Assembly (NCBI GenBank): GCA_963763955.1
Contig: CAVXQP010000030.1
Location: forward strand, 150,877 to 214,876
DNA: 64,000 nt
DNA from: DASUPK01 sp963763955
Lineage (GTDB): Bacteria; Actinomycetota; Thermoleophilia; Solirubrobacterales; 70-9
Direction of reading: 5' to 3'
Numbering within the stretch: position 1 is the stretch's first letter; the number at the start of each line of letters is the position of its first letter. The position numbers and the translations under genes are program-made. Under the pieces are notes generated by a model, which was not told the origin of the DNA, searched no databases, and saw nothing but the letters and a program-made list of their open reading frames with translations. This document shows positions 21,351 through 28,715 of the stretch, piece after piece.

Positions 21351-22272
21351 CTACGGAATGCGCCGCACGTGCTCGAGCAGGCTTTCCTTGATCTGCCCGA
21401 TGATCTCGAGCGCTTCGCTCTTCTCCCGCTGCCAGACGTTGCGGCCGAAGATCACGCCCGAGCCGCCGGCCTCCATGATCGTCTTCGTGTGATTGAGGAC
21501 GGTCTCGTCGTCCGTCTTCGACCCGCCGGAGAGGACCACCAGCGAGCGGCCCGCCGACTCGACGATCTGGCGCACGGCCTCCTCGGGGGAGACGTCCATC
21601 TCGTTGTAGGGGGCTGGTTGGTCCTTGTCCTTCTCCGGATCGAACTTGGGGAAGTTGAGCTTGACGATGTCCGCGCCCATCTCCATCGCCATGCGCGCCC
21701 CGTAGTCGATCGCATAGAAGGAGACCTGGCCGCCCTTCTGGTCAACGTCGCGGCCGCGCGGATACGCCCAGATCATCAGCGGCATGCCGTAGCGCTCGCA
21801 GTCCTCGCGGACGCCCTTGAGCTGGTGCAGGTCGACGTCCTGCCGGGGAGAGCCGACGTAGAGCGTGTAGCCGACCGCGTCGGCGCCGAGCCTGACCGCG
21901 TCCTCAACGGAGGCGTTGGTCGAGCGAGAAGGCCTCGTCGGAGGGCGGAACGTCTGTCTTCCCGTTGACCTTCAGGATCAGCGGCACCTGGCCCGCGTAG
22001 TCGGGGAAGTAGCGGGTGGCGAGCCCGATCTGGCAGGCGATCGCCGAGTAGCCGGCCTCGGCGGCCAGGCTGAACTGGTACTCGGGGTCCTTCGAGGCGG
22101 GGTTCGGGAAGAAGTCGCGGGGGCCGTGCTCGATCCCCTGGTCGATCGGCAGCAGCATCAATGTCCCGTTGCCGGGCCCGTAGTCGAAGAGCAGACGGCG
22201 CAGCCGCGCGCGCTTGCCGGGCGAGAGGGTTGCTAGCAGTGATTTCTGCTCGGTGATCGACTTGACTTCCAT
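21351..22272 (-). CDS. Class I fructose-bisphosphate aldolase, DhnA/archaeal type (one frame break)
   Basis: Schiff-base aldolase of glycolysis and gluconeogenesis. From ATG 22272 (AGGAGG about 12 bases upstream) the N-terminal half reads LLPIDQGIEHGPRDFF...CQIGLATRYF. The frame breaks near 21918: SDEAFS continues as STNASVEDAVRLGADAVGYT in the next frame. The rest carries ADIVKLNFP with the Schiff-base Lys, VVLSGGSK and SGVIFGRN. The repaired length of about 306 residues suits the DhnA family. As a central metabolic gene it is unlikely to be truly dead, so a one-base sequence error is the simplest reading. It is divergent from the YbdK-type ligase. Confidence 0.9.
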
Positions 22273-22400
22273 CTTCTCCACTACCTCCTGGTTGGGCCTT
22301 CCGATCCAGTATGCCCGATCACAGGGCTCTGTTCGCGGCGACCACCCGAGGGATTTTGGCCCACCGCGTTCATCGCCAAACTTCATCCCCGGCTGCTGTC

Positions 22401-23531
22401 ATGGTCCCCGGCGTGCTGGACCACAAGTTCGGCGGCACCCCATTCACGCTCGGCATCGAGGAGGAGCTGATGATCTGCGATGCCGAGACGCTCGAGCTCG
22501 CGCAGGCGATCGACGTGATCGTCGGCGACTTGCCGGACGACCTCCCGGGCGAGGTGAAGCACGAGCTCATGCAATCCGTGCTCGAGGTCGCGACCCGGCC
22601 CTGCGCGAACATCACCGAGGCGGCGGACCAGCTTCGCGCCCTGCGCCGCTGCGTGCGCGAGGTCGCAGCCCGCAACGGTCTCGCGATCGGCGCAGCCGGC
22701 ACCCACCCGTCGGCGCTCTACAAGGACCAGCTGATCGTCGACCACCCCCGTTACAAGCAACTGGCCGAGGAGCTCCGCTGGATCGCGGAGCAGGAGCTGA
22801 TCTTCGGCACCCACGTCCACGTCGGCATCGACGACGCCGGGAAGGCGATCTACGTGGCGGACGGCATGCGCGGCTATCTGCCGTTGCTGCTCGGCATGTC
22901 CAGCAATTCCCCGCTCTGGCAGGGAAGGACCACCGGGATGATGTCCTCACGCACGCCGGTCTTCCGCGCCTTCCCGCGCGTCGGGATCCCGCCGTACTAC
23001 GGGAGCTGGGAGATCTACTCCCACCGCGTCGAGCAGATGATGCGGGGCGGCGCGATCCCGGACTACACCTATCTCTGGTGGGACGTGCGGCCGCACCCGA
23101 ACCTCGGGACCGTCGAGCTGCGTGTCTTCGACCAGCAGACGAGGGTCGAGCACACGATCGGGTTCGCCGCATTCGCTTTGGCGCTCGCCCACCGGCTCGC
23201 ACTCGACTACGAGGAGGCGGTGCCGAGCATCGAGTACCCCCAGGAGCTGATCGACGACAACAAGGTGCGCGCGGCGCTGGTCGGGATCGAGGGCAGGCTG
23301 ATCGACTTCGACAAGGGCCTCGAGGTGCCGGCGGAGGAGATGACCCTCGGGGTGATCGAGGACCTCCGCGAGAACGCCCGCGCGCTCGGCTGCGAGGATG
23401 AGCTCGCCGGCCTCGCCGACCTGGTGGAGAACGGGACCGGTGCTCGTCGGCAGCTCGATTGGCTCTCCGATCAAGGCGACATCGGCGGGCTCATGCGCGA
23501 GATCGTTGCCGCCACCGATCCCGACGGCTGA
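22401..23531 (+). CDS. Carboxylate-amine ligase, YbdK/GCS2 family
   Basis: Glutamate-cysteine ligase type 2 fold. Evidence: TLGIEEELMICDAETLEL near the start, EVKHELMQSVLEVATRPC, the GAAGTHPSA motif, ELIFGTHVHVGIDD, and GTVELRVFDQQTR near the C-terminus. The length of 376 from ATG 22401 is typical; the frame is open to 22311 without a better start. Some actinobacterial members make gamma-glutamyl compounds, but the substrate here cannot be assigned. It is divergent from the aldolase; the shared gap holds GGCATACTG, a possible -10 for the aldolase side. Confidence 0.85.
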   Translation: MVPGVLDHKFGGTPFTLGIEEELMICDAETLELAQAIDVIVGDLPDDLPGEVKHELMQSVLEVATRPCANITEAADQLRALRRCVREVAARNGLAIGAAGTHPSALYKDQLIVDHPRYKQLAEELRWIAEQELIFGTHVHVGIDDAGKAIYVADGMRGYLPLLLGMSSNSPLWQGRTTGMMSSRTPVFRAFPRVGIPPYYGSWEIYSHRVEQMMRGGAIPDYTYLWWDVRPHPNLGTVELRVFDQQTRVEHTIGFAAFALALAHRLALDYEEAVPSIEYPQELIDDNKVRAALVGIEGRLIDFDKGLEVPAEEMTLGVIEDLRENARALGCEDELAGLADLVENGTGARRQLDWLSDQGDIGGLMREIVAATDPDG

Positions 23532-23584
23532 GGCCCGCACGGCGCACGGTTTGTAAGGGACGGTTTCGAACCTCATCTGGCGCA

Positions 23585-23607
23585 TTCGCTACGCTTTTCG
23601 TAGCGAA
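23585..23607. promoter_or_regulatory. Inverted repeat upstream of the HxlR-type regulator
   Basis: TTCGCTACG-CTTTT-CGTAGCGAA is a perfect 9-bp stem. A second, smaller palindrome TACGGA-T-TCCGTA follows at about 23632-23644, just before the ATG. Either may be an operator for autoregulation; the first could also terminate the upstream ligase gene. Confidence 0.5.
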
Positions 23608-23647
23608 TTACCCGCTTTTATTGGCATGCAATACGGATTCCGTACCA

Positions 23648-23950
23648 ATGGCCGACGCCAAACCCGTGGAGAACGCTCTCGAGCTGCTCGGCAGGCGGTG
23701 GGCGCTTCGTCTCGTCTGGGAGCTCCGCCGGAGCACCGTGGCGTTCTCCGAGCTCCGCGAGCGGACCGGGATCAGCCCCTCGGTCCTCTCGGCCCGCCTC
23801 GACGAGCTCGTCCGGGCCGGCGTGGTCGAGCGCGATCCCCGCCGGCGCTATCGGCTCAGCGGAAATGGGCGGGAGCTGGCCCGGATCCTCTACGACCTCA
23901 ACAGATGGGCCGAGCACGCAGGGGTATCCTCGCTGAGTGAGCTCGCCTGA
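23648..23950 (+). CDS. HxlR-type winged-helix regulator
   Basis: A 100-residue DNA-binding protein: NALELLGRRWALRLVWELRR (helix 1-2), FSELRERTGISPSVLSARLDEL (the recognition helix region) and GVVERDPRRRYRLSGNGREL (the wing). The classical HxlR N-terminal Cys that senses redox or aldehydes is absent. Start ATG 23648 lies right behind two palindromes, consistent with autoregulation. The stop overlaps the GTG start of the rhomboid-like gene by 14 bases, so the two are probably co-transcribed. Confidence 0.82.
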   Translation: MADAKPVENALELLGRRWALRLVWELRRSTVAFSELRERTGISPSVLSARLDELVRAGVVERDPRRRYRLSGNGRELARILYDLNRWAEHAGVSSLSELA

Positions 23951-24719
23951 GTTAAGCGTCGTCTGCCGGAGCTGCGGGGAGGAGGTCAGCCCCTACGTCA
24001 CGGAGTGCCCGTACTGCGGCACGCGGCTGCGCAAGCGGGCGCCGAAGCTCGAGCTGCGCGGCGACGAGCTCACCCCTCGCCAGTCACGGCGCACGCGCCG
24101 GCGGATGGCGCGGGCGCAGCGGGCGGAGAGGCTGAACGAGAGGCCCTACGCCGTCATCGCGGCGATCGCGATCCCCGCGGTCCTGCTGCTGGTCCGCGTG
24201 GCGAGCCCGGCGCTCGATACCTTTCAGCTCGGCGGCATCGTCGGGCCGGTCGGGGGAGACTGGTGGCGCTACCTCGTCGCGCCGTTCATCTACCCGGACG
24301 TCGGCTATCTCTTCGTCGCCTCGATCGGCATCGCGATCTTCGGGATCGCGGTCGAGCAGCGCCTGGGCACGATCCCGACAGTCGTCCTGATCATCGCCTG
24401 CGGCGCGCTCGGCATGCTCGCCGCGGACGGGATCGAAACGGCCTTCGCGTCCAGCCGCGACGTCCTCTTCGCCTCCGGCGGCAACGGGATCGCACTGGGC
24501 CTGCTCGCGGCCTGGGCCGTGATGCGGGCGGCGGAGGTGCGGGCCCGGCCCGGAGAGGACGTGGAGGTGATCGGCGCCGCCGTCGCTGCCGCCGTCCTGA
24601 TCATGCTGCCCCTGGTCGACGACTACGCCAACGTCTTCGCCGGACTCGGCGGGGCCCTCGTGGGCGCCTCCTGCGGACTGGCGGCGTCCTTCGCCCGGCG
24701 CGAGCGGCACCCCGGCTAG
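23937..24719 (+). CDS. Rhomboid-like membrane protein with N-terminal zinc ribbon, probably inactive
   Basis: The 260-residue protein opens with a Cys4 ribbon (VVCRSCGEEVSPYVTECPYCG), then a basic linker, then about six membrane helices in a rhomboid-like layout (WWRYLVAPFIYPDVGYLF, FGIAVEQRLGTIPTVVL). Active rhomboids have a GxSG catalytic motif; here the equivalent reads SGGNGIALGLL, without the nucleophilic Ser, so a pseudoprotease is likely. The GTG start overlaps the HxlR gene. What it binds is unknown. Confidence 0.72.
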   Translation: MSSPELSVVCRSCGEEVSPYVTECPYCGTRLRKRAPKLELRGDELTPRQSRRTRRRMARAQRAERLNERPYAVIAAIAIPAVLLLVRVASPALDTFQLGGIVGPVGGDWWRYLVAPFIYPDVGYLFVASIGIAIFGIAVEQRLGTIPTVVLIIACGALGMLAADGIETAFASSRDVLFASGGNGIALGLLAAWAVMRAAEVRARPGEDVEVIGAAVAAAVLIMLPLVDDYANVFAGLGGALVGASCGLAASFARRERHPG

Positions 24720-24731
24720 GCTCCAGCTCGC

Positions 24732-25388
24732 TTGGCCTACGACAAGTTCATCTCGATCACACCCGAGCTCCACCGCTACGCCGTGGAGCACAGCTCGTTC
24801 CGCGACGGCGCGGTGCCCGAGGTCGAGCAGGCCGGGGAGGAGATGGGCGACCTCGCCGCGATGCAGATCGCGGGTGACCAGGCCGCCTTCATGACCATCC
24901 TGGTGGCGGCGATCGACGCCCGGGAGGCGCTCGAGGTGGGCACCTTCCTCGGCTACGGGGCCATCGCGATCGCCCGGGGGCTGCCGGACGACGGCAAGCT
25001 CGTCTGCTGCGAGCTCGACCAGGGCTATGCGGACCGCGCCCGCGAGCACCTCGGCAAGGCGGGTCTCGACGAGAAGGTCGAGTTCCGGGTCGGCCCCGCG
25101 CTGGAGAGCCTGCGCGCGATGGAGCCCACCGAGCAGTTCGACTTCGCCTTCATCGACGCCGACAAGACCGAGTACATCGACTACTTCGAGGAGACCCTGT
25201 CCCGCACGCGTCCCAACGGGTTGATCATGGTGGACAACACCCTGCGCGGCGGCACCGTCCTCGATCCGGGCGACAGCGAGGCCGCCAAGGTCACGGCCGA
25301 CCTCAACGACCGCCTTGCCAAGGACGAGCGGGTCGACGTGGCGCTGCTCGGCTTCGCCGATGGCATCACCATGGTCCGCAAGCGGTGA
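24732..25388 (+). CDS. SAM-dependent O-methyltransferase (CCoAOMT family)
   Basis: Class I Rossmann methyltransferase of 218 residues. It has the family pattern ALEVGTFLGYGAIAIARGLP (SAM-binding motif I), VCCELDQGYADRAREHL, FDFAFIDADKTEYIDYFE (metal-binding Asp residues) and LIMVDNTLRGG. These fit the cation-dependent catechol-type group. A TTG start at 24732 is used because no ATG or GTG lies near the expected N-terminus. Its stop overlaps the next GTG (GTGA), so it is coupled to the acetyltransferase. Confidence 0.87.
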   Translation: MAYDKFISITPELHRYAVEHSSFRDGAVPEVEQAGEEMGDLAAMQIAGDQAAFMTILVAAIDAREALEVGTFLGYGAIAIARGLPDDGKLVCCELDQGYADRAREHLGKAGLDEKVEFRVGPALESLRAMEPTEQFDFAFIDADKTEYIDYFEETLSRTRPNGLIMVDNTLRGGTVLDPGDSEAAKVTADLNDRLAKDERVDVALLGFADGITMVRKR

Positions 25389-26155
25389 GCGGCCTCCCCA
25401 CGGACGACCGAGGCTGGTTCGAGCTGGTGCTCTCCAACCAGTCGCCGCTCTGGCGGCTGATGGCGGAGGCGTGCGGGGGCGGAGTCTGGGCGGACGACGA
25501 TCTCCAGGCGGCGCTCGTTCCGGCCTCGCCCAACCGCTCGTTCTTCAACTCCGTCTTCTACGGGGACACCGAGCGCCTGCTCGATTCCCTGCCTCGCCTC
25601 GCCGAGGCCTATGACCGCGCGGGGGTCAACGCCTGGACCGTCTGGGTGCCGGCGACGGATGAGCGGGCGAGGGCCGGCCTGGAGGAGGCGGGTCACGTCC
25701 TCGACGCCACGCCGCGGGCGATGGGCTTCGAGCTCTCGGCACTGCGGACGCCCGATCCCGATCCCGAGCTCGAGATGCGCGAGGAGATGGACATGGAGCT
25801 GCTCCGGCAGATCAACGAGACGGCCTACGGCTACCCGCCGGGCGACTTCCCGCCGATCGCGCCCATGCCCGGCACCGAGGCTTACCTGGCCAGCATCGAC
25901 GGCGAGACCGTCGGGTCGACCCTCGTCTGGGCCCCCGGGGAGGACGCGGAGATCACCTTCGTCGCAACGCTGCCCGAGGCGCGCGGTCGCGGAGTGGCGA
26001 GGCGGCTCCTCGCCTTCGCCCTGGAGCAGCAGCGCGCCGGCGGGAAATCGGCGAGCACGCTGATCTCCACGAAGCTCGGCTTCCCCGTCTACCGGGCGCT
26101 CGGATACAGGGAGGTCGGCGGCTTCGAGATGTGGGAGCGGCGGAAGGCGGCCTGA
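25385..26155 (+). CDS. GNAT-family N-acetyltransferase
   Basis: A 256-residue protein with a C-terminal GNAT domain: AEITFVATLPEARGRGVARRLLAFALEQ gives the acetyl-CoA binding V-x-P-x-x-R-G-x-G loop, and LGFPVYRALGYREVGGFEMWER gives the closing strand and Tyr. The N-terminal 130 residues are a divergent half, possibly a second degenerate GNAT fold. The GTG start overlaps the methyltransferase stop. The substrate is unknown. Confidence 0.82.
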   Translation: MSGLPTDDRGWFELVLSNQSPLWRLMAEACGGGVWADDDLQAALVPASPNRSFFNSVFYGDTERLLDSLPRLAEAYDRAGVNAWTVWVPATDERARAGLEEAGHVLDATPRAMGFELSALRTPDPDPELEMREEMDMELLRQINETAYGYPPGDFPPIAPMPGTEAYLASIDGETVGSTLVWAPGEDAEITFVATLPEARGRGVARRLLAFALEQQRAGGKSASTLISTKLGFPVYRALGYREVGGFEMWERRKAA

Positions 26156-26211
26156 CGGCCACCGCCGGCGGCGCGAACGCAAAGCGGAGCAGCCGCCGGA
26201 GGTGAGTAGGG

Positions 26212-26562
26212 TTGCAGCCCGTGGCGCGCGGGCCCTACACGGACGAGCAGATCGACGCGGCGATCGACGCGATCTCCGACCCGGAGGTCTTCCGCGACAC
26301 CGAGCGCCAGGTCGCCCGCGCCGCGCCCCGGCTCCAGAAGATCCTGGCCGAGGCCCTCGGGGCCGGCGGCTGGTTCGGCGAGTCCCACGACGCCGAGGTG
26401 CTGAAGGCTGCGACCACGCCGGAGGAGGAGGCTCGGCTGATGGCAGTGCGCACGCTGCTCGCCGAGGAAGCGCGCATGGGAATGATGGTTGGGGTCGCTG
26501 TCGGCTGGGCATTGGCCGATCAGCTGGAACAGCAGGAATCCGAACCGACGAAGGAGGACTGA
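26212..26562 (+). CDS. Conserved hypothetical protein
   Basis: A 116-residue, mostly helical acidic protein (TDEQIDAAIDAISDPEVFRD, EEEARLMAVRTLLAEEARMG) with one short hydrophobic stretch (GMMVGVAVGWALAD) that may insert in or lie on the membrane. GGAGG eight bases before TTG 26212 supports that start; GTG 26221 is an alternative. It stops five bases before the ATG of the metal-dependent hydrolase and is probably co-transcribed with it. I recognise no named family. Confidence 0.6.
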   Translation: MQPVARGPYTDEQIDAAIDAISDPEVFRDTERQVARAAPRLQKILAEALGAGGWFGESHDAEVLKAATTPEEEARLMAVRTLLAEEARMGMMVGVAVGWALADQLEQQESEPTKED

Positions 26563-26567
26563 CCCAG

Positions 26568-27279
26568 ATGGAGATCAACTACATCGGCCACTCCACGGTC
26601 GAGCTGGTGGACGGTGACACGCGCGTGCTGGTGGACCCGTTCCTGGCCCCGAACAACCCCGCGGCGAAGGTCTCGGCGGACGAAGTCGATCCGACCCACG
26701 TGGTCATCACCCACGCCCACCAGGACCACTTCGCCGACGCGATCGCGGTCGGCAAGCGGACCCGCGCCAGCCTATGTGGCGATCTCCGAGCTCGCCAACG
26801 TGCTCGACGAGCAGGGCATCGAGGACTTCTCCGACCCGAACCTCGGCGGCACGGTCGAGTTCGACTGGGGCTGGGTGAAGCTCGTGCAGGCCTTCCACAC
26901 CAGCACGGTGCCGGGCGGCGAGAGGCCGTTCAGCCCGTCGACCGGCACCGTGATCGGCGCGGCGGCCGGCGCGGTCATCAACCTCGGCGGCAAGACCCTC
27001 TACCACCTGGGGGACACCGCCCTCTTCGGCGACCTGAAGCTGATCGTCGAGCGCACCCCGGTCGACGTCGCCTTCATCCCGATCGGCGGGCACTACACGA
27101 TGGACCGCCATGACGCCGTCACCGCCGCCGACTTCATCGGCGCCGAGACCGTGATCCCGATCCACTACAACACCTTCCCCACGATCGAGACCGATGCCGA
27201 CGCATTCAAGTCCGACGTGGAGTCGAAGACGAAGTCGAAAGTGTCGGTGCTGGCGCCCGGTGAGAGCTTGTCGATGTGA
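26568..27279 (+). CDS. UPF0173-type metal-dependent hydrolase (one frame break)
   Basis: Metallo-beta-lactamase fold protein. MEINYIGHSTVELV is the standard opening and VVITHAHQDHFADA carries the HxHxDH zinc motif. The frame breaks near 26762: GKRT is followed in another frame by APAYVAISELANVLDEQGIE and then TLYHLGDTALFGD, FIPIGGHYTMD and VIPIHYNTFP, all family motifs with further metal ligands. The repaired length of about 236 is typical. A TGA at 27277 runs into hairpin element E4. The physiological substrate is not known for this family. Confidence 0.87.
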
Positions 27280-27320
27280 GGGTGCTCCGCCGGGAAGCGA
27301 GGAGCAACCCGATTGATTTC
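27277..27320 (+). repeat. Dispersed bulged-A hairpin element, copy E4
   Basis: GTGAGGG (overlapping the stop codon), stem TGCTCC, a 10-base loop region, stem GGAGCA, then ACCCGATTGATTTC. The stem and the right flank match copy E5; the loop differs. Confidence 0.7.
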
Positions 27321-27594
27321 AGCTCTGCGGCCCGCGGCGGAACCAGACCGCGCGGTCCTTCCAGTCGTGCGCCATGAGGACGCCGCCGGCGATGGTCCAG
27401 GCGATGGCGCGGCTCGCTTCGGTGCGGCGCGTCGCCAGCTGGGCGAGTCCGGCGGTGGCGACGGCGATCCCGGTGAGGCCATGGTGAAGCCGCTGCCCGC
27501 CGATCCAGAGGCGGCGGAGCTCGGGATCAACTCCAAGGATCCGGTTTCCGAGGGTCCAGGGCTTCATCGATCTCAGTCCTCTCAGCTGTCTCAT
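27319..27594 (-). CDS. Small conserved membrane-associated protein
   Basis: A 91-residue protein (82 if it starts at ATG 27567) with LRRLWIGGQRLHHGLTGIAV and a hydrophobic stretch GVLMAHDWKDRAVWF. One or two short membrane segments are possible. It converges on the UPF0173 hydrolase with hairpin element E4 between the stops. I know of no named family; composition and codon use support coding. Confidence 0.55.
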   Translation of the reverse strand: MRQLRGLRSMKPWTLGNRILGVDPELRRLWIGGQRLHHGLTGIAVATAGLAQLATRRTEASRAIAWTIAGGVLMAHDWKDRAVWFRRGPQS

Positions 27595-27608
27595 CGCATC
27601 CCGCAGTC

Positions 27609-27622
27609 GTGCTGATCAGCAC
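27609..27622. promoter_or_regulatory. Perfect 14-bp palindrome upstream of R2lox
   Basis: GTGCTGATCAGCAC is fully self-complementary. It lies in the gap (27595-27776) between the divergent small membrane protein and the R2lox gene. The same gap has CGCCGG-TTCCA-CCGGCG at about 27667-27683. These are operator candidates; no further gene is seen in the gap. Confidence 0.45.
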
Positions 27623-27776
27623 AAGATTCGGTATTCGGATGGTGACCCACTAACGCGACGGATGCGCCGGTTCCACCGGCGGATGCCCCGGCAAAACTGG
27701 CCAGCCAGCCAATTCGTGCGGTAGGCTGGCCCGGAACCGACCCGAACCGGCAGCCGGACAGGCAGAGGAGAGAGAC

Positions 27777-28715
27777 ATGGAGCCGACCGAGGCGAAGGAA
27801 GCCACTCGATCCAGGACCCAGCGCGAGGACTTCAGGGCGACGTCCGACCCGGCCCTGCAGTCAGCCGATCGGAGCGAGATCAAGCTCCTCGACTACACGC
27901 AGCTCTACAACCTCTGGGAGCGCCAGCAGTGGGCCACCCAGGATCTCGACTTCTCGCAGGATCGGATCGACTGGCACGAGCGCATCCCCGAGAAGGAGCG
28001 CTTCCAGCGCATGTACGGGCTCTCCAGCTTCTTCATCGGCGAGCAGAAGGTCGCCGACGAGCTCGGGCCGATCATGCGGGCCGCTCCGACGGAGGCCCAG
28101 CGGATCTTCCTCTCGACCCAGATCGCCGACGAGGCCCGTCACGTCCGCTTCTTCGACTGCTTCTTCAGCGAGGTCGGCGTGCTCGAGGACGCGACCGAGC
28201 TCTCACAGCGGCTGGAGGCTCTGGACAAGCACCTGAATCAGGCGTTCAGGGACCTCTTCGACGGCCTCTTGAAGGAGCGGGTCGACCGCCTGGGTCGCGA
28301 CCCTGAGGACCGCGACGCCTTCGTCGAGGCGATCACCCTCTACCACATGGTGATCGAGGGGATGCTCGCCCTCACCGGGCAGCACAACATCATCGACTTC
28401 AACGAGCGAATGGGAACACTGCCGGGATTCGTCGAGGGCTTCTCGAACGTCGCCCGTGACGAGCACCGGCACATCGCCTTCGGCGTTCGCTTCCTGACCG
28501 ATTGCGTGAAGGAGGACGAGCGCTACCGCGAGGTGATCCAGAACATGCTCACCGAGTCGCTGCCGATCGCCGACGGCGTGATCGACCCGCCCTGGGACGA
28601 GTCAGAGGACCTGGAGAACTTCGGCTTCAGTCGGGAGGAGAGTCACGCGTTCGCGGCCCAGAGCCTCAACCGCCGGCTCAAGGTGATCGGGCTGGTGCCC
28701 GCTACCGCCGCCTGA
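27777..28715 (+). CDS. R2-like ligand-binding oxidase (ribonucleotide reductase small-subunit fold)
   Basis: A 312-residue ferritin-like protein with the dinuclear-metal ligand set of the R2/R2lox superfamily: FFIGEQKVADEL (Glu), QIADEARHVRFF (ExxH), MVIEGML (Glu) and ARDEHRHIAFGV (ExxH). The alpha-helical length and the lack of a C-terminal Tyr tail for R1 interaction favour R2lox over a true NrdB/NrdF, and no large subunit is nearby. AGAGGAGAG lies upstream of ATG 27777. The last 14 bases overlap the convergent sigma-factor gene. Confidence 0.83.
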   Translation: MEPTEAKEATRSRTQREDFRATSDPALQSADRSEIKLLDYTQLYNLWERQQWATQDLDFSQDRIDWHERIPEKERFQRMYGLSSFFIGEQKVADELGPIMRAAPTEAQRIFLSTQIADEARHVRFFDCFFSEVGVLEDATELSQRLEALDKHLNQAFRDLFDGLLKERVDRLGRDPEDRDAFVEAITLYHMVIEGMLALTGQHNIIDFNERMGTLPGFVEGFSNVARDEHRHIAFGVRFLTDCVKEDERYREVIQNMLTESLPIADGVIDPPWDESEDLENFGFSREESHAFAAQSLNRRLKVIGLVPATAA

